Origin: Rotaria macrura
Taxonomy: Eukaryota; Rotifera; Eurotatoria; Philodinida; Philodinidae
Length of the DNA stretch: 64,000 nt
Assembly: GCA_900239685.1 (NCBI GenBank)
Contig: OENT01000130.1
Span: 124,001 to 188,000 of the forward strand
Reading direction: 5' to 3'
Shown piece after piece: positions 1 to 14,200 of the stretch. A model generated the notes under the pieces. It did not search any database. It was not told where the DNA came from and was given only the letters and a program-made list of their open reading frames with translations. The position numbers and the translations under genes are program-made. Numbering within the stretch: the stretch's first letter is position 1; each line of letters starts with the position of its first letter.

Positions 1-3000
1 AACAACCAACTCAGTGACTGTTTACGGTTTTTGGGGAAAAATGATACAAACACTATAAGAAAATTAGAAAATCAGTATTTCTACTGACGAAGTTAAGTAC
101 GAAGGGGCTGCATGATATTTCAGGACATCGAGATGGCGTCTGTAATAGACAAGCGCTAGAGAATAATGTGGAAAGTGAGAGGATGTAAGTGCCGAGAATA
201 TTTTTTGATGTGCAATAGTAGTTATTTTCTTTTTGAGTTGCATCAATTTGCCTTTCTTGGCATCGATGCATCCTAGCACCCGCAAGGATATAAATCAGGT
301 TACGGGTATGATTGAGTGACCATTAATTCGTTATTATGTGCGCATTAATAAGTCTGTTTTATTGAGAACCTTTCTACATGACAAGTAAGACAATCGATTC
401 TTATAATGCAGCAACTGCTGTTACTTCGACGTTGCCTACCGAAATCGAAAATAAAACTCAACGCGTTTGCTGATTAGGTGGCCATATTCAAAGAGACATT
501 TAATTAAGCGTGATGTTCTCACCCATCCATCGGCTAACCGTGATCAATATTCCTCTTATCTGTCTGAGTGATTTGATGATAGAAAACTAAAATTCTACTG
601 GCTACAAGAATACTATCCGAACAAATGCATGAGCTACTACAACTTCCAAAAGAGTGGATCGAAGTTGTCTCTAACGAGAAACTCCAAAGATGTAAACGTA
701 AGATCTGCCACCTGTAAGCATATTTATCTAGACGATGAAGTATCCTGTATTCGATAGGACTATAAGTCACTGCTGGAAGTATTAAACGACCGAATCTTCA
801 TAATTTGCTAGACTTTCAAGCCAGTGAAGTAACGTCGTTGTAAAAAGTAGGTGAAGCATCAAAGAAAGTGGTGTACTATACTGATCGTAGACAATTTTGA
901 TGTTGACATTATACGAAATAGCGAAATCAAATAGTAGATGAGATCATCGTACGTTTTGTTGAAAAAAGTTGAATAAGAATAAGCAAGAACTACTCAGGCT
1001 CCGTTTACCTTAATTTTATTAATGAATAGTTACTTAGTTATGCTAAAGAGTGATCAACCCATCTTACAAAAGAGTTTGCATGAACATTTCATCTTCTTTG
1101 GAGTTCGGTAAGTAAGATATGATAAACTAGAGGAATAATAAAAGAGTGATCAAAGTACGACCGACGTGATCTTCAATGAATGGAAGAGATGTAAATTTAC
1201 CGCACAATAGTATAATAGTTCATAGTGAAGGAATGCAGTGTTCTCTCACGCATAAAGGACGAGTTTGTACATGTAGAGAATATTTACCTAGTTTATTTGA
1301 TATTTATACAGCTATGAATCTGTCTTCTTTGTAATAAATCGCTGATAGTATATATTTCAGTAGAACAGGAGTTTCTGAAAAAAGCTAGTCCTCTAAGTAA
1401 TACTTTACTTACATCAGCAACAAATGAAATATCGAAGTTCTTTCTGCGTAGAAAACTGACCACAAGGTACGATAAAGAGGTTGGGTAACATATAAGTGTT
1501 AAATGTTTACATAAAACGTCAAGGGCATCTGAAACGGAAGGTATCTTTACTTGTATTTGCCGTAATATAAATGCTAGTGATATAATAAGTGTGATTTCCT
1601 GAATCTATGTCACTTTAAGTGCCTGTGTGGAAGTGTTTTCTCGCACGTGACAAGCATTTCTTTGCAAAATTATTCTGCATAACTAACCTATCAAAAAATA
1701 CTCACGTTTTCATGCGAACAAGTCTGTAAGAGATCATATCCATCCACTCAAGGGAACTGCAAATAAAGCCTAGACATTATGAGGTTTTAAATGGATGATT
1801 TCCACTGATGAAAGTTTGTCACACGGAGTGGCTCATGTGTATGTTAATGAATGTGCATCTGAATTCTCTGATGTTATAACCAATTTATCATGAGGATATG
1901 ATACAAGACGTCGACGCAAGTAGTATAATATCAGTGTTTTTATTCATGATTGTTATCAGACACATGAGAATATATTTGAAAATTTTAAACTTCTGATCTT
2001 ACCTCATGCAACGATGTGCATGGGAACTGAATATCCAACAGATGTGCTACACATTTCTTCGCTTATGCCAAGAAAATACTTGAAGAACAATCATGAATTG
2101 AGAAAAACCAATCTACTCTATTGCATGATAGACTATTTTGGTGATAGATTTCTCTAGAAGAACGTCATAATTCTGTCACATGAATACAGTATCTAGCTAT
2201 CAGCTCATAAAGAAAAGATGAAAGCAATACCTGTAAAATCGGTTCTTTTCTTCCATTTACCATGTAATATTATTTAGCAACCAAAGTCAATGCATCAGTA
2301 GTTCCTCAAACATGCTGTCACACTTATGACTTTTCTACCAATCTTTCTTTATATCCAGAATTCTTCACTGATATACCTGATATATCTATGCAGTTCTCTT
2401 CTTATAACTATTTTCAATACTGATATAGTCCAATTATCGAATCATTCTCATCGAAAATAATCTCCAACTCTGCTAATTTTCTTTCATTCTGATTTGACTG
2501 ATATAAATTATCAATGTTGCACCTCTAAAAAACAATGACATCATTATTGAATAACCTGGAATAACATGTTGCAAGATTGCGATCAATTATGCTTCGCCAT
2601 ATTAAAAACACTCTTGCTATCTAGTTGTCGACTGAGATACTGCGTGGTACCCAAATATTAAGTACCACCCATATCTTCATCAATATTATGAATCTTGTTA
2701 CAATGTTGCACGACTCGTGGCATTAATTCATATTGAATAGTTGGTGAATAAATATCATCACTTATCTGTTCCCTTATTGCACTCGAGAAACTGTGATTTT
2801 ATATTACCCCATGGTTGTATCATTCGTATGATAAATGTACTGTCGAACAAATATTTTCACTTAATTTACTCGTTTCGAATAGAACGAATCATGTTTACAG
2901 GAAGTAATTCTTATACGCAAGAAAAATGAATAATGAAAACACATCTGGAAAGTGTTCAGTTCAATTAATTTTGTTTCCTTTCATTTATCGATAGAAATTC

Positions 3001-6000
3001 AACCTGTTAAATGAATATTCTCTGAGCAATGAATAAAAATTACCCATGATGCATTCCATTATCACATTTCACACTAACTTTGACTACCTATTATTTCGAA
3101 TACTAAAAACCCTATGATGTAAATGAATAAATCTATCCTTACCATTGTATATATCTTGTCATTTCAATTTAGAGATAGAATAGAAGTTTTTTTTCCCATT
3201 GATAGATTGTAAACGAACGATTCCCAACAGAATTGCAAACATCTATTTTACTTCCATCTACGAGGCGCATCCAACCTTCGGAGGTAATGATAGATCGCGT
3301 TACAATCGGATAATAAACACGAAATTTTTCAAATATTCTATCGATATTCAAACAAATTGATGAATAAAACTGGAGTGTATTGTATATGACATCCTAAATG
3401 AACTCTTTCCATTAATCTTCCATTCATGTACCGTTTTCGTTTTGAAAAAAAACATTTCTAGGTATAGTTATGAATATTAAAGATGCATAGATCACGAATA
3501 ATCTTGAGTGATGGTTCACTCGTCTACTAAGAAGTTCTCTGAAGATGTATTAGGCTTGCTTCATTGATCAGACATCATATGGAAAATGAACATTTATGTA
3601 CCAAAGAAATTATTCGTTTGTTTTCACTCCTATCTACATAAAAGATCATAATGAATCTGATGATAGTTTATCACAATATAGGTGAATGCTACATACGAGA
3701 AATTCGTGCACTTATTTTATGAAGTACTAACTCAAATTTTGTTGTAGCTTTTGAAAGAAGATACTGTAATAAGCTGATGAATGTATTGATTTTTGGTCCA
3801 ACAAAATCATTTATAATTGTAACATAAACTGAATTAAAACGTTAGGACTCATTAATTGTAAAAGATGACGCAATCGACGATTGATCGTAATTTTTCCAAT
3901 AATTACATTCTTCTATTGAATTCTTTATCTGCCAAGTAGGATGAGCAGTTGTATTCTTTAATGATTAGAAGAAATGAAAATCATTCTCATTGCGGGTGTA
4001 CTATTCTCTTATTGCTTTTGTTTTCATGCCTGTATTATCAGTTATGAGAGGCCCTACCAATGACATAAAAACAGATCTGATCATGATCCAGTATTGTAGA
4101 TCATCAACTCAGGCCGCTCAAAAGCAATACGTTGTTGGATGTTCAAGAGTAAAGATCACCTAATAAATGCATGACTATTTCCCAGGTTTGCTGAAGGTTT
4201 CGTTTATCCATCGCTGGAACATCGTATCAATTATTCCAAAATATTAACTTTGTTTTTAATTCATGGATCTAATGAACAATCACTATCAACATTAACTTTT
4301 ATTGGCCTTCAGCGTCTACTGTATTTCACTTACTTCGATTGGCTAGTCAATAGATACTCGCACATGAAAGGTTAATCGTTTAAAAAATGCCAAAAGTTGA
4401 ATGCACCTATTTTAAATATTTGAAAACAAAATTGTGGAGGCCTTATCTATGCAGAAGATAGCATATGAAAGAAATCAATTGAATCAAGATTCTCTTCGAC
4501 TATGTTTTTTTGGCTTCATGAAGAGCAGTTGAAAGTCATATATTGATGCGAGATTGTGTGAAAAATGAATAGTGTTCACGGCATTTGTGGCACTTGGCAC
4601 AAACCTTCCGTCGTAAAATTTTGTTATAAAGAAAATAAATTGTTGGACTCTACTTAGTGATGCGAATGAATTTGATAAACGAACTGCTCTTAGGACGAAG
4701 AAATTCAAAAATAATCTTCTCTGTTCATGAACTATTCGGTTTCTCCAGAAGATCATGGGTGACACAAACAACGAATTGCAATGACGACCTTTAACACTGG
4801 GTTCACTTATTTTTTCTCTCTTCTCGTAGAGGCTTTGTTGCGATTAATGATGAACGTGTATTACAGGATATATTATTGTTACTGAAAACAGCTGTATTCA
4901 TCTAATCTATTACGCTGAGGTTCAAGATCTCAAGATGTTCATCTAATCAATGACCCAAGAAGAATTAAATGATTTCTACGGAGTGGCTTGCAAGTACGTG
5001 ATGCGGCAAACTCTTCCAGTTCTAAATGAAAATACTAATCAGTCGAAAAACAACAAGAGTTTGTATTTTATGAGTTTTTGAAATGCAAATCTATAAAAAT
5101 TCACAGCTCATCAGTTACAAGAGGCTGAAAAGATCGTACTTAAATTTACTTAGCACTGGGCATCAGCCTAGGAGCAGTGGATAGACTCAGTCTGTAAAAA
5201 TAAAATGTTCCTATTGGGAGTGGGAGTGTTCATGTTTGAGGGAGCGGTGACGTGAAGTTTGTGGCTGTACTTATGTTTCGCTTCATTTTGCATGACTAGC
5301 ATCCACTCTCTTTGAATCACTTTCTCAACAGGAACGAAATGAACTCTCGTAGTAAATTGAGTAGGCCCTTGAATCAATCCCTTCATTCTTCAAGGTTGAT
5401 GATATGGTACACTTTGCAGGGAGCATCCCTAAGCATTATCACTACATTCGAAAGTCTTTTGTTAATTATTCAGTCGAGTCAAAACTTACTGTTTGACTTG
5501 CAACAAATAAGATACGATGAAGTGGTACTCTGTCAAGCAATATCTATTCACATGTGTTGCATTATAGACAAGAGCCAGCCGAGAGAAAACAAGTCGCATA
5601 GACCATTTAGTAGCTTTTGGAAAACTTACTTTTATCAGTATCTCTTGTTTCTTTCTCATTTGGAATCTCCTTAAAAAAACTGTCACCTTACCACGGTTGA
5701 CCAGTTCCTTTTCTAAAAATTTTATCAGCTATCATACATAAATCATCTTCAATGCGGTTAAATTTCACTCCGACATTACAATTTCATTTGATATTATTTA
5801 TTTTAACTCGATATTAAGATACAAGTCGATCTTGTTGCCTGAGCAACGCTCACTCATAATTGATTATTTATTGAAGAATGTTTGGGGAAACATGAAAATT
5901 TAATATGAAAATTCCTGATACAAGAAACATGTCTATTGTAAATGATGCGACTATTGATTTCTGGGACTAAATGTTGTTCCTCCGCTCTCACACATGAACA

Positions 6001-7117
6001 CTATATTAAGAAACAACGAAGTTCGTTGTATGAAGTGGAAATATTGGGAGATTGCAAATTATACATACCTGGTTCCGATTGTTCCTGCTCTGATTGATCC
6101 GAATTCGATGAATCTAAAGAGTAAAAACGGTAAGTTTACTTCATGTTGGCGATATGAAAAAATTCTTCTATTTGTTAGCTATGTCACACACAATTAAAAA
6201 CGGGTAAAAACAATCTGAGATACCCTGAACTACAGCGAGCATTTGAAACAACATGGTTGAATTTTTCAATCAACTCAAATCTCGAAACTAATTATAGGAT
6301 GTATTTCATTGATGTTAGTGTATTTTTCTATTGAATCTGTACCAGTTGATACATGTTCAGAATAATTCTTTACATGTCACTGTCCTCGTCATTGTTTCGA
6401 TTCAAAACTGTCTTGTCCACCCATATATAGCCATCCCGATAGTATTCATATGAGACGGTGATTCTACTTGTCCAAGCTCATAACTATCTGATTCTCTTGA
6501 AGTAGAACTTAAAGTATCATTTACGAAAAGAGACGTTTGTCATAGTCCTGGTGCTTGATGTGACTCGAAGTTCCTTTCAGTTGATGATACTTATTTAATT
6601 TTATAAAGACTTAAAATTGAGTCTTGAACTGATTATTGCTGGTCTTCTGAAACAAATTGAGACGCAAGCAGGTCGGTTTAGAATTTTAAAAATTACACTT
6701 TCATCAAGAGAGCACCATCTCTTCGTAATATCCTACCTAATTACTCATGATCGTTAGTAAAATAAAGTAAATTATTTGAGAAACTTTCTGTCATGAATAC
6801 GATATCACTCGTAGTGAGACAACCTTTTTTTTTCTAATTAAACTTCTCTATCATATAATAACTATCGAGTTTCCTACAGTGCTTTGACTCACTTCGACAA
6901 GGTTCCTTCAGGATGGTTATGCGCAATATAATTAAGAGTTTATGTGTATATTTCGAAATATCTATATTGTCGTTGACTGGAGAGACTTTGAACTCAGATC
7001 TCTGTAAAATGTCAAAAAAACGTACGTAGTAGGAGAGAAATAATGAAATACAATGAAGCATTCTTGATTGAAGCGTCGCAGCACCGGATAAAAGTCTTAT
7101 ATACATTGATAAAAGAA
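1..7117. other. No recognisable gene
   Basis: AT-rich DNA with scattered short open frames of 60-120 codons on both strands. None has a recognisable domain, a convincing splice pattern or sustained coding character. The stretch 5170-5400 is somewhat richer in G+C and open on both strands, but neither translation resembles a family I know. I see no tRNA, rRNA, tandem array or transposon ends here. Confidence 0.5.
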
Positions 7118-7167
7118 TCAAAAAGCCAGTCTTGCTTTGAAATGAAATCTATGAGGCAAAAGCTTAC

Positions 7168-7441
7168 CTTGTGTCTGTTCGATAACTGAAACTGTTTTTA
7201 TAATATTGTTAACATCTCTTTCTAGCCGGTCTATTCCTTCAACATCATATCTAGTTTGAATAGGTAACTTGAATTCATTTAATGTCAGATTAAAGTTTTG
7301 TAAGTCACCTGTTAATCTTTGATGAACTTTGAATAGCGCTGTATGGTCATTTTTCTTTCGCATATCCTCACATTCTTTAGTTTGCTTGCTTAGTGCTTTT
7401 CTTATCTTTGTCGTTTCAATCGTATGGTCCTTAATTGATGG
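7168..7441 (-). pseudogene. Coiled-coil exon fragment, TRIM/B-box-like
   Basis: A minus-strand frame is open from 7441 down to 7168 and reads as a charged, helical sequence, with RKALSKQTKECEDMRKKNDH followed by heptad-like Leu/Ile spacing. It ends at a good donor, CAAG|GTAAGC, with the GT at 7167-7166. This is the type of coiled coil that follows B-boxes in bdelloid TRIM-like proteins. It has no B-box of its own: going upstream it meets a TGA (7444-7442) exactly where a plus-strand B-box fragment begins. I read it as the displaced, inverted second half of that gene. It could instead be an exon of a separate minus-strand gene, but I found no matching flanking exons. Family assignment is by character of sequence, not by a diagnostic motif. 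Confidence 0.45.
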
Positions 7442-8026
7442 TCATTCCGTTGAGGCTGAACGATGGCGCAACAATTGTGAAAAAAGCTATTGCTTAAAAT
7501 GTTATGAAAAAATTCATGAACCAGTTGCCTTAAAGACACATGAGTCAATGGCAATACAATAAAAGCCATTGGAACTGGTTTCATGCGTGGAACATGGAGG
7601 CAAATATCTTGAATACTGGTGTAAGAGTTGTGAGAAACTTATGTGTGATAAATGCGTAATACTGAATCACAGAGATACTAATAACCGTGAAATCATGGGA
7701 AAAGATACGCCAGCGTCACAGAATGCGCAAACGCAGTTAGTATCAGATTAGTTTTACGTACACTTTATGTCTAATCATTCTCAACGCAAGTTACTTAAGT
7801 GGATAGAAATTTTATGCAAAAGAATACAATCATTGTTGAAAGAACATACTGATCTAACGAAAAAAGAAGGATAGCCACAATTAAAGATGACAATATACAA
7901 GTGGTTATCAACCCTTTTGAACGTATACGTAAAATGATAGTCAATTACCAGAATGAACTCGTACAACACGTGCGTACAATCAATAAACAAAACAAGAAGC
8001 TGATTGCAGCAGGGATTTTTCACTAA
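7441..8026 (+). pseudogene. B-box zinc finger / coiled-coil (TRIM-like) pseudogene
   Basis: A plus-strand frame shows a first Cys/His cluster (NCEKSYCLKCYEKIH), then a clear B-box type 2 motif: SCVEHGGKYLEYWCKSCEKL followed by MCDKCVILNH. B-boxes bind zinc and, with the coiled coil behind them, scaffold TRIM-type E3 ligases and related adaptors. The frame is broken by TAA at 7560-7562 between the two zinc clusters and by TAG at 7749-7751 after the B-box. A TAG near 7873 is followed by a frame change, after which coiled-coil-like sequence continues in another frame (FERIRKMIVNYQNELVQHVR) to TAA at 8024-8026. No RING finger lies upstream; instead the sequence turns into the opposite-strand coil fragment. 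This is a decayed copy, not a functional gene. Confidence 0.7.
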
Positions 8027-10141
8027 AACGGAAAAGAGCTTCAAGTGATACTTAGAATTCAAGACGTGCAGAGTTCGATCGATTGAAAATAGTATTCAAT
8101 AAATGCGTTTTAGGAGTCTGTTAACTTGATAATGCCGTTTCTTAGTCAATTTTAATTCAGTTATCGACTAAGAGGATGCTATAAAACATAATACTCTGTC
8201 CTTTCTGGAAAGATCGTTTACAGAGATCCTCGTGTACTCATAAAAGGGAGTGGAACTAATTCAAATTTGAATGAGAAAATCAGTTCGAAACTCAAATGTG
8301 GACAGCCGGCAATGAGGCTCTGTTATTCCATAAGAATGATGAGCGAAGTGAAACGATGTCTATCTTTTCCTTCTTACATTATCCGGATCCATGTACATCT
8401 CTCAACGAAGAAGAGGGTGTTTGTATGAAAATTTTTAAGTATGTATAGTATATTGAACGACAAAATCTCAATAGTGTCTAAGTTTTACGGAATTTATCGC
8501 AAAGCCCCTTGACGCATTCGAATTTTGAAAGAATCAATTCTGTTCAATTTCTGAGAATAAGTCTTTCTGGTTGTGTATAATTGGTCACATTATTGCTCTG
8601 CGTAGGTGTTACTTACATACTACTGATGTTGGCGTACTTTTTGATTCCATACCGATGAATCAGTTAAATGGTAAAGACTAATCTAGAAGAAGAACAAGTG
8701 AAAATATCATTTTTCACTCCTGAAGATGTGTAATCGAGCACTATGATTAGCTTCAAGTCTTGCATAGACGAGTACTCTCATTTTTTTTTCAATTGCCTTA
8801 AAGAGGGTAGATGTGAGTATGAATGAAATAAGACACACAACTATGCATTCAGTTGCTCAGAAAAAATACAATTGGAAAGCACTTTAACATGTTCCTCACC
8901 CAAATTAAATAACGATTATAGAATGCACAACTGAAATTTCAACGACGGTAGTTTCCAACTTAGCTGAAATTTGTGTCTGTCATTGAGATAAGCGTTTTGA
9001 TGCATACTTCTCTTTCTAGTTTCGCAACTTAATGATACTCGACATTGCTTATCTAATCTTTTGCAAGCTCTTGTTTTTTCTTTTCTTATCGCTTTTATCA
9101 AGTGCATACTTCATGAAGAAGGACCACCCACGGCTACAGTAAACATGAGTTGTCTTAATATATACATCATACAAACGAAAAAATATTATTAGTCACGATA
9201 TGAAACATATTACATCGTTTTTCAACGATATATTCATACGTCTACATACATGAGGATTCTAAGTGTATCTTTTGTAACATGGAGGATACCCATTCACATA
9301 GAAATGCGATGGTTTCCTCCAATATCAAGTGGAATCCACATCTTTTAATTGGCAAAGTTTTGTGATGATATCAAAACTGTTTTGCATAGTACAAAATCGG
9401 TGAATTATTGTGGAGTGTAGTTGTGAGTTAAGAGAAGCCTTCGCTGAGCCCTCAACCAACATTTTGGCCTGTAGGTGTGCACGGTTCTGCAATGAATGTA
9501 CTTGTATCTAAAACAGAGATGAATCATCAATGGATCGTTTTTCATCATGATAAGAAAAAGATATTGTATTGTTTTTTTGTCGACTTCCATGAAAATGATC
9601 AGTTCAATACGCTATATTACTGTGTCACTTGATTTTGAGATGTTGGCAAGTATAAATTATTTTTTATTTAGTCTTTACAACGTTGAAATAACTGAAAAAG
9701 GGAATCAGTTTTATTGAAACAAGAATTTGCAATTTCATTTTTAAAGGGTGTTTGTCTTTCATATCGATGAAGAGTTGACTTTCATTATCAAATGATTCAG
9801 AACGTTAATTTTTGTTTATTACCTATAAATTGGACTTAAATCTAAATTTTACAGCTAAATCAAATTGAATTAACACAAAGCAACTCAGTTAACTCTTTTA
9901 AATGCCATCAATAGTTCAGATACGGCACACATGATTGCTTATAACTTTGTTTATTCAATCCAACTAAAATTGTCATATAATTACATATACATCGGTTAAG
10001 AATAGATTGATAGGGTTTCACTTTTTCAAATCTGAGTTGAAAAATATTCATTTTTCTATTGTGATAATAATCGCACATGTTCTAGTTCTCATGTATTCTT
10101 CCATATAATTTCATAAGACATTTTCATTCATCATTGAAATA
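8027..10141. other. Intergenic, nothing recognised
   Basis: AT-rich DNA between the B-box pseudogene and the metallophosphoesterase. Only short chance open frames are present. The 100 bases before the phosphoesterase ATG have a weak CATATAATT at about 10103 and no canonical TATA box. Confidence 0.5.
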
Positions 10142-11187
10142 ATGTTGCGTTCTCGAATCATATTTTTCTTAGCTTTTGTTTTTACCCAAGTTCATGTAAA
10201 ATCTAAAACTACAGATTACTATACATTCGCACTTTTATCTGATATTCATATTGGTGATACAGCTGCGAATGCACTTGGTCGAGCTCGTTCAGCAGTAAAT
10301 AAAATCAATCAACTTGCAGAAAATGCAACAACAAATTTACAAGCTGTTTTTATCACTGGTGATTTAACGAATTCTGCAATGCCTTCACAATATGCAACCG
10401 TTCGAGATGTTTTGAATAATATGACCGTGCCCTATTATCCAATCATTGGTAATCATGATCAATGGTTGTACAATTCAACATGGGAAGATCAAGCACCTGT
10501 TGGTGATCAACTCTTTGCTCAAACATTTAAACGAATTCTCAATCAACCGAATATAATCAATTATCCAAACGGAACAGTATGGAATCCAACGCATTCATGT
10601 CAATCATGGTTTCAAAATTATCGTCTACAAATAAATAATAACGTAGGTTTAGTGCACTATAGTTATTTTCTTTCTCGGTTACCTTTAGTTTATTTTAAAC
10701 AAAAAAACAGGTATTCATTTCTCTTGATTGGAGTAGTCGTCATCATGCTGCTGGTTCACTTGGTTATAAAGGATCCATGCCGGGTGCTGATTTATACGAT
10801 TTTCATGGAGGTACCATTTTTTGGCTTGAAGAACAATTAAAACAACTTGAAACACAATCGTCAACTATTGTTCTTTTACAACATCATCCATTCCGTTCAC
10901 CACTCTATATTCCTGGTGAAATATACTCATTTGGTGAAGCAAAACGTTTACGTGTTGAACGTTTATTACGACAACATAAATCACTGAAATACTTTGGTGT
11001 CTTCGCTGGACATTTTCACATGTGGTCTGATGGAACAGCATTTGATAACATGCCACAATTTCGACAATTTGAAACAGATGCTTGTAAAGTTGCACAAGCG
11101 ATTGCTTTAGTTACAGCGGATATTAACACTGGTGAAATCTTAAAGATTGAAAAGATATACGGCGATGAACCAACCGTACAAACATAA
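10142..11187 (+). CDS. Secreted calcineurin-like metallophosphoesterase
   Basis: Two exons, 10142-10642 and 10711-11187, joined in phase 0 across a 68-nt GT-AG intron, give 325 residues. The splice is forced because the frame before the intron fails after it, while the second exon reads in frame from VFISLDWSSRHH. Residues 1-22 are a signal peptide. All five metal-site motifs of the calcineurin-like fold are present in order: DIH (34-36), GD (73-74), GNHD (103-106), QHH (224-226) and GHFH (267-270). It should therefore be an active dinuclear-metal phosphohydrolase in the secretory pathway or outside the cell. The substrate (phosphodiester, nucleotide or phosphoprotein) cannot be told from sequence. 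An AATAAA lies 46 nt after the stop. No close neighbour suggests a pathway. The length is ordinary for single-domain members, and the copy looks intact. Confidence 0.92.
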
Positions 11188-11232
11188 AACTTACGATATG
11201 TGATTAAATCATTAGTGTTCTCTAGTGTGAAA

Positions 11233-11238
11233 AATAAA
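11233..11238 (+). terminator. Poly(A) signal of the metallophosphoesterase
   Basis: AATAAA 46 nt after the TAA stop, followed by T-rich sequence, as expected for a short 3' UTR. Confidence 0.6.
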
Positions 11239-14200
11239 ATAATAGATTTAATTTTGTACTAAGTCGTCTTTCCACTACATCATTGCTCGGCTACTGATAT
11301 GGGCTATTACTACATTTATACAAAACAATCAGTTGTACCTGTCAAGATGAGATGATTCGAGTTTTATACGATATTGCGAACATCATGAAAACACAGTATT
11401 TGAAAACAATGCCTAAATGTGTAGAACAACAGTATATATTCTTTTCAGATACAAACACACACCTTCCATAGAACTCTGGATTGGCACAATGAAGAAATGT
11501 TTCTGTAAATGCATCTTAGCGAAACATTAACGACTGACTAATTAGTCACAACATTAATATTATGTTTCGCATCTCACTGTTTCAAGGATTATGCTGACAA
11601 CTTCTTTTTACCCATAGATTTGCTTAATATGTGACACTTCATTTCTTACAACTAAAGAGGATAGACTCGAAAAATGTACTGTTGCTAACTGGAATTGAAT
11701 GGTCACTAGACGAGTTATACTAGATTTTTTTCTCTGGGTTTTGTTGAAAATAAGAAAGCAATTCCACAAAGTCATGCTGATCGATGCAATTGGAATTTTT
11801 CAAAGCCAGATATGACTAACAAAAGGGGTGTGAATTTTATTTTTTTTTGATAACATCAAAACGACTTATCCATATCATCTTGCTTATGCGTCGAATAATC
11901 ACGTTTTCTTGAAGTATAATGATACTCGAAAAAACAATAAACCACATCAGAATCGACTTATTCTTCAAATTTTTCGAACAAACAAAATGTTCTATCGAAT
12001 AATTGTGATTTGGTAAAAGGAGAAAACATCAATGTTCAGGCACAAAAATTAGAAGGCTTCGCTATTTTCTCTAGAAATAATCACCAATAGTAGATCAAAA
12101 GAATTACAAATCGAAACAGAATACTTTTCTGAGTGTGGATCAGCTAATATCTATCTAGATATTCGTTAAGAGAGAGAAGTCGTTTTTAAAGCCTTTTGTA
12201 AGTTTTTTTAATTTTCGATCAGTAACAAAATCGATTGATTAAATTACTACCTAGTTTCTATTAATCAACCTGGCTTACCAAGCACCAGAATCATTGAATT
12301 CTCCGATTAATGCTGAATAGATATCTCTATTGAACGCGAAGTCATCAGTGAAATCTGAGTCAATCGAATGAAGTCATTATTCAGATGTAAAAAGTCGTAT
12401 TAATGAAGAAGTATTTAGAGCATATTACCAGTTGTTATGTTAAACGATGTGTACATTGACTTCAAACATAGAATTTAAATTTCAAATAGTGATATTAACG
12501 AACAACGATCAATCCAACGATTCGTACGTCCTGGAAATGATGCACAATCCTTGCAATAATTTGCATGATTGAACTTCAGACTTCATAGAACAAGTTAGAT
12601 TAGAGTTGAAACTTAAAAGTGAATAATAACCTTCCAGTGATCCTACAATAATCCCGATGCTCGTTGGGAAAGCTGCTCAAGGTATTATTGAAGAAGGGGA
12701 AAATGCGCGAAGCAGAATGGATGTTCAGTCAATTTTTGCAACAGAAAAGCAACGGAGTGAGAAAAGTATGGAAGTGTTGTGCTCATCTTTACATCATGGA
12801 AAGTTTTCTGTACAAGATACATATGGGTCAGTCTGTTTATTCCTACATGATGATCAATATAATTGTCTGCCTCTCATCGGAGGAAAAATGCTTTATCGAG
12901 AAGCTAATTTATTCAATAATTTGATAGCTCACTAAATTCAAGGTTCTCGTAGTTCTGATCGATGTGGTTCATTTCAGACGTCTAAGTCAGTCAGTCAAAA
13001 TCGTGCTAAACCTGAACAATTCTATAATTTTTTGTTCATCATACGAGTGAATTATGTCAATACCGCGGATCTTAGTCCATTCTCTGAATATCCAACTGAA
13101 GAAGAAGTAAATTCATTCCAGTGTTTGTTTTACTATTGAAAGTGTTCAATATGATTCATCCAAGAACAAAAATGTAATCTATCTAACTCTAATGCGCAAT
13201 GTCGATGATAGGTTTTAAGAGAGGTTTCGTGAGAGAAGCATTGGCCCTCACTGTGTACGAGGCACTGGTCAAAATTAAAATTTTGGATTTTTGATGCGTG
13301 TTCGAAAAAGCATAGTCTGAAATCACAAAACCCCAAATTTTCAGCTCATTTGAATTTTCTATAGGAAAGTCAGTCTGAATCGATTTTAGGCAACATCGAC
13401 CTAGTGCCCAAAAGAAAATCAGAGATGTCGAGTAGGATTAGACTTCAACGAATCACACACCATTTTCATGTAGTATACCATAAGACAGAGCTTGAAAAGC
13501 TGATTAACATGATCTATTTAGGATACTGTATATACGTTAATTACTAGGAGGTGTCTATGTTGATAAATCAAGAAAAACAGTCGATAAAAATGATCAAATC
13601 TTTTTTGTAAAATAGAAAATCATACATGTAATGTTCTCTTCTATTGACAATTAATAGCTGTGTACCTCTTAATTTAGAAAGAATATCTATGAATCAATGA
13701 TGTTGAAATGATATTAAACATAGATGAAATCATTATCCGTCTAGCTTTTATTTAGACTGCTCTAATAGTTCCCAATTGATTTCGACAATGAAATTATACT
13801 TTTCTGTGAATTCTGGTAAATTAGTAACGTACATTATGAGTTTTGACTTTCTCAATTTTTGTTGTAGTGATGTTAAGTATTCTAAAAGATCAATATGTGA
13901 ATATCAGTTAATTGATATAGTTGTCAACAACGAAATAGTAACTATGAAAAAGAGTGAATGCATTGTGACTTTCTCATGAAGTAAAATCTAATATATGCTT
14001 GAGTTTTCCAGCGTGACTATTTCTTTTTCGAAAACAAACCGAATTACTAAAAATTCGCACACTCATGTTCACGTTTATGATTTATACCGCGAACTGAACA
14101 TATTTGGCTAGAACGTGAAATTTCATCGTCAACATTAATCCATAGAATCTATGATGATAGATTTTCTTTATTACAATAAGAATCATTCGTTCATAAGTTT

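Noticed and set aside
5168..5674. Overlapping open frames on both strands in GC-richer DNA
   Set aside because: Neither strand gives a recognisable protein; no start context or splice partners.
12657..12935. Two overlapping plus frames, one with helical-repeat look
   Set aside because: Both frames are open together, no family match and no consistent splice sites.
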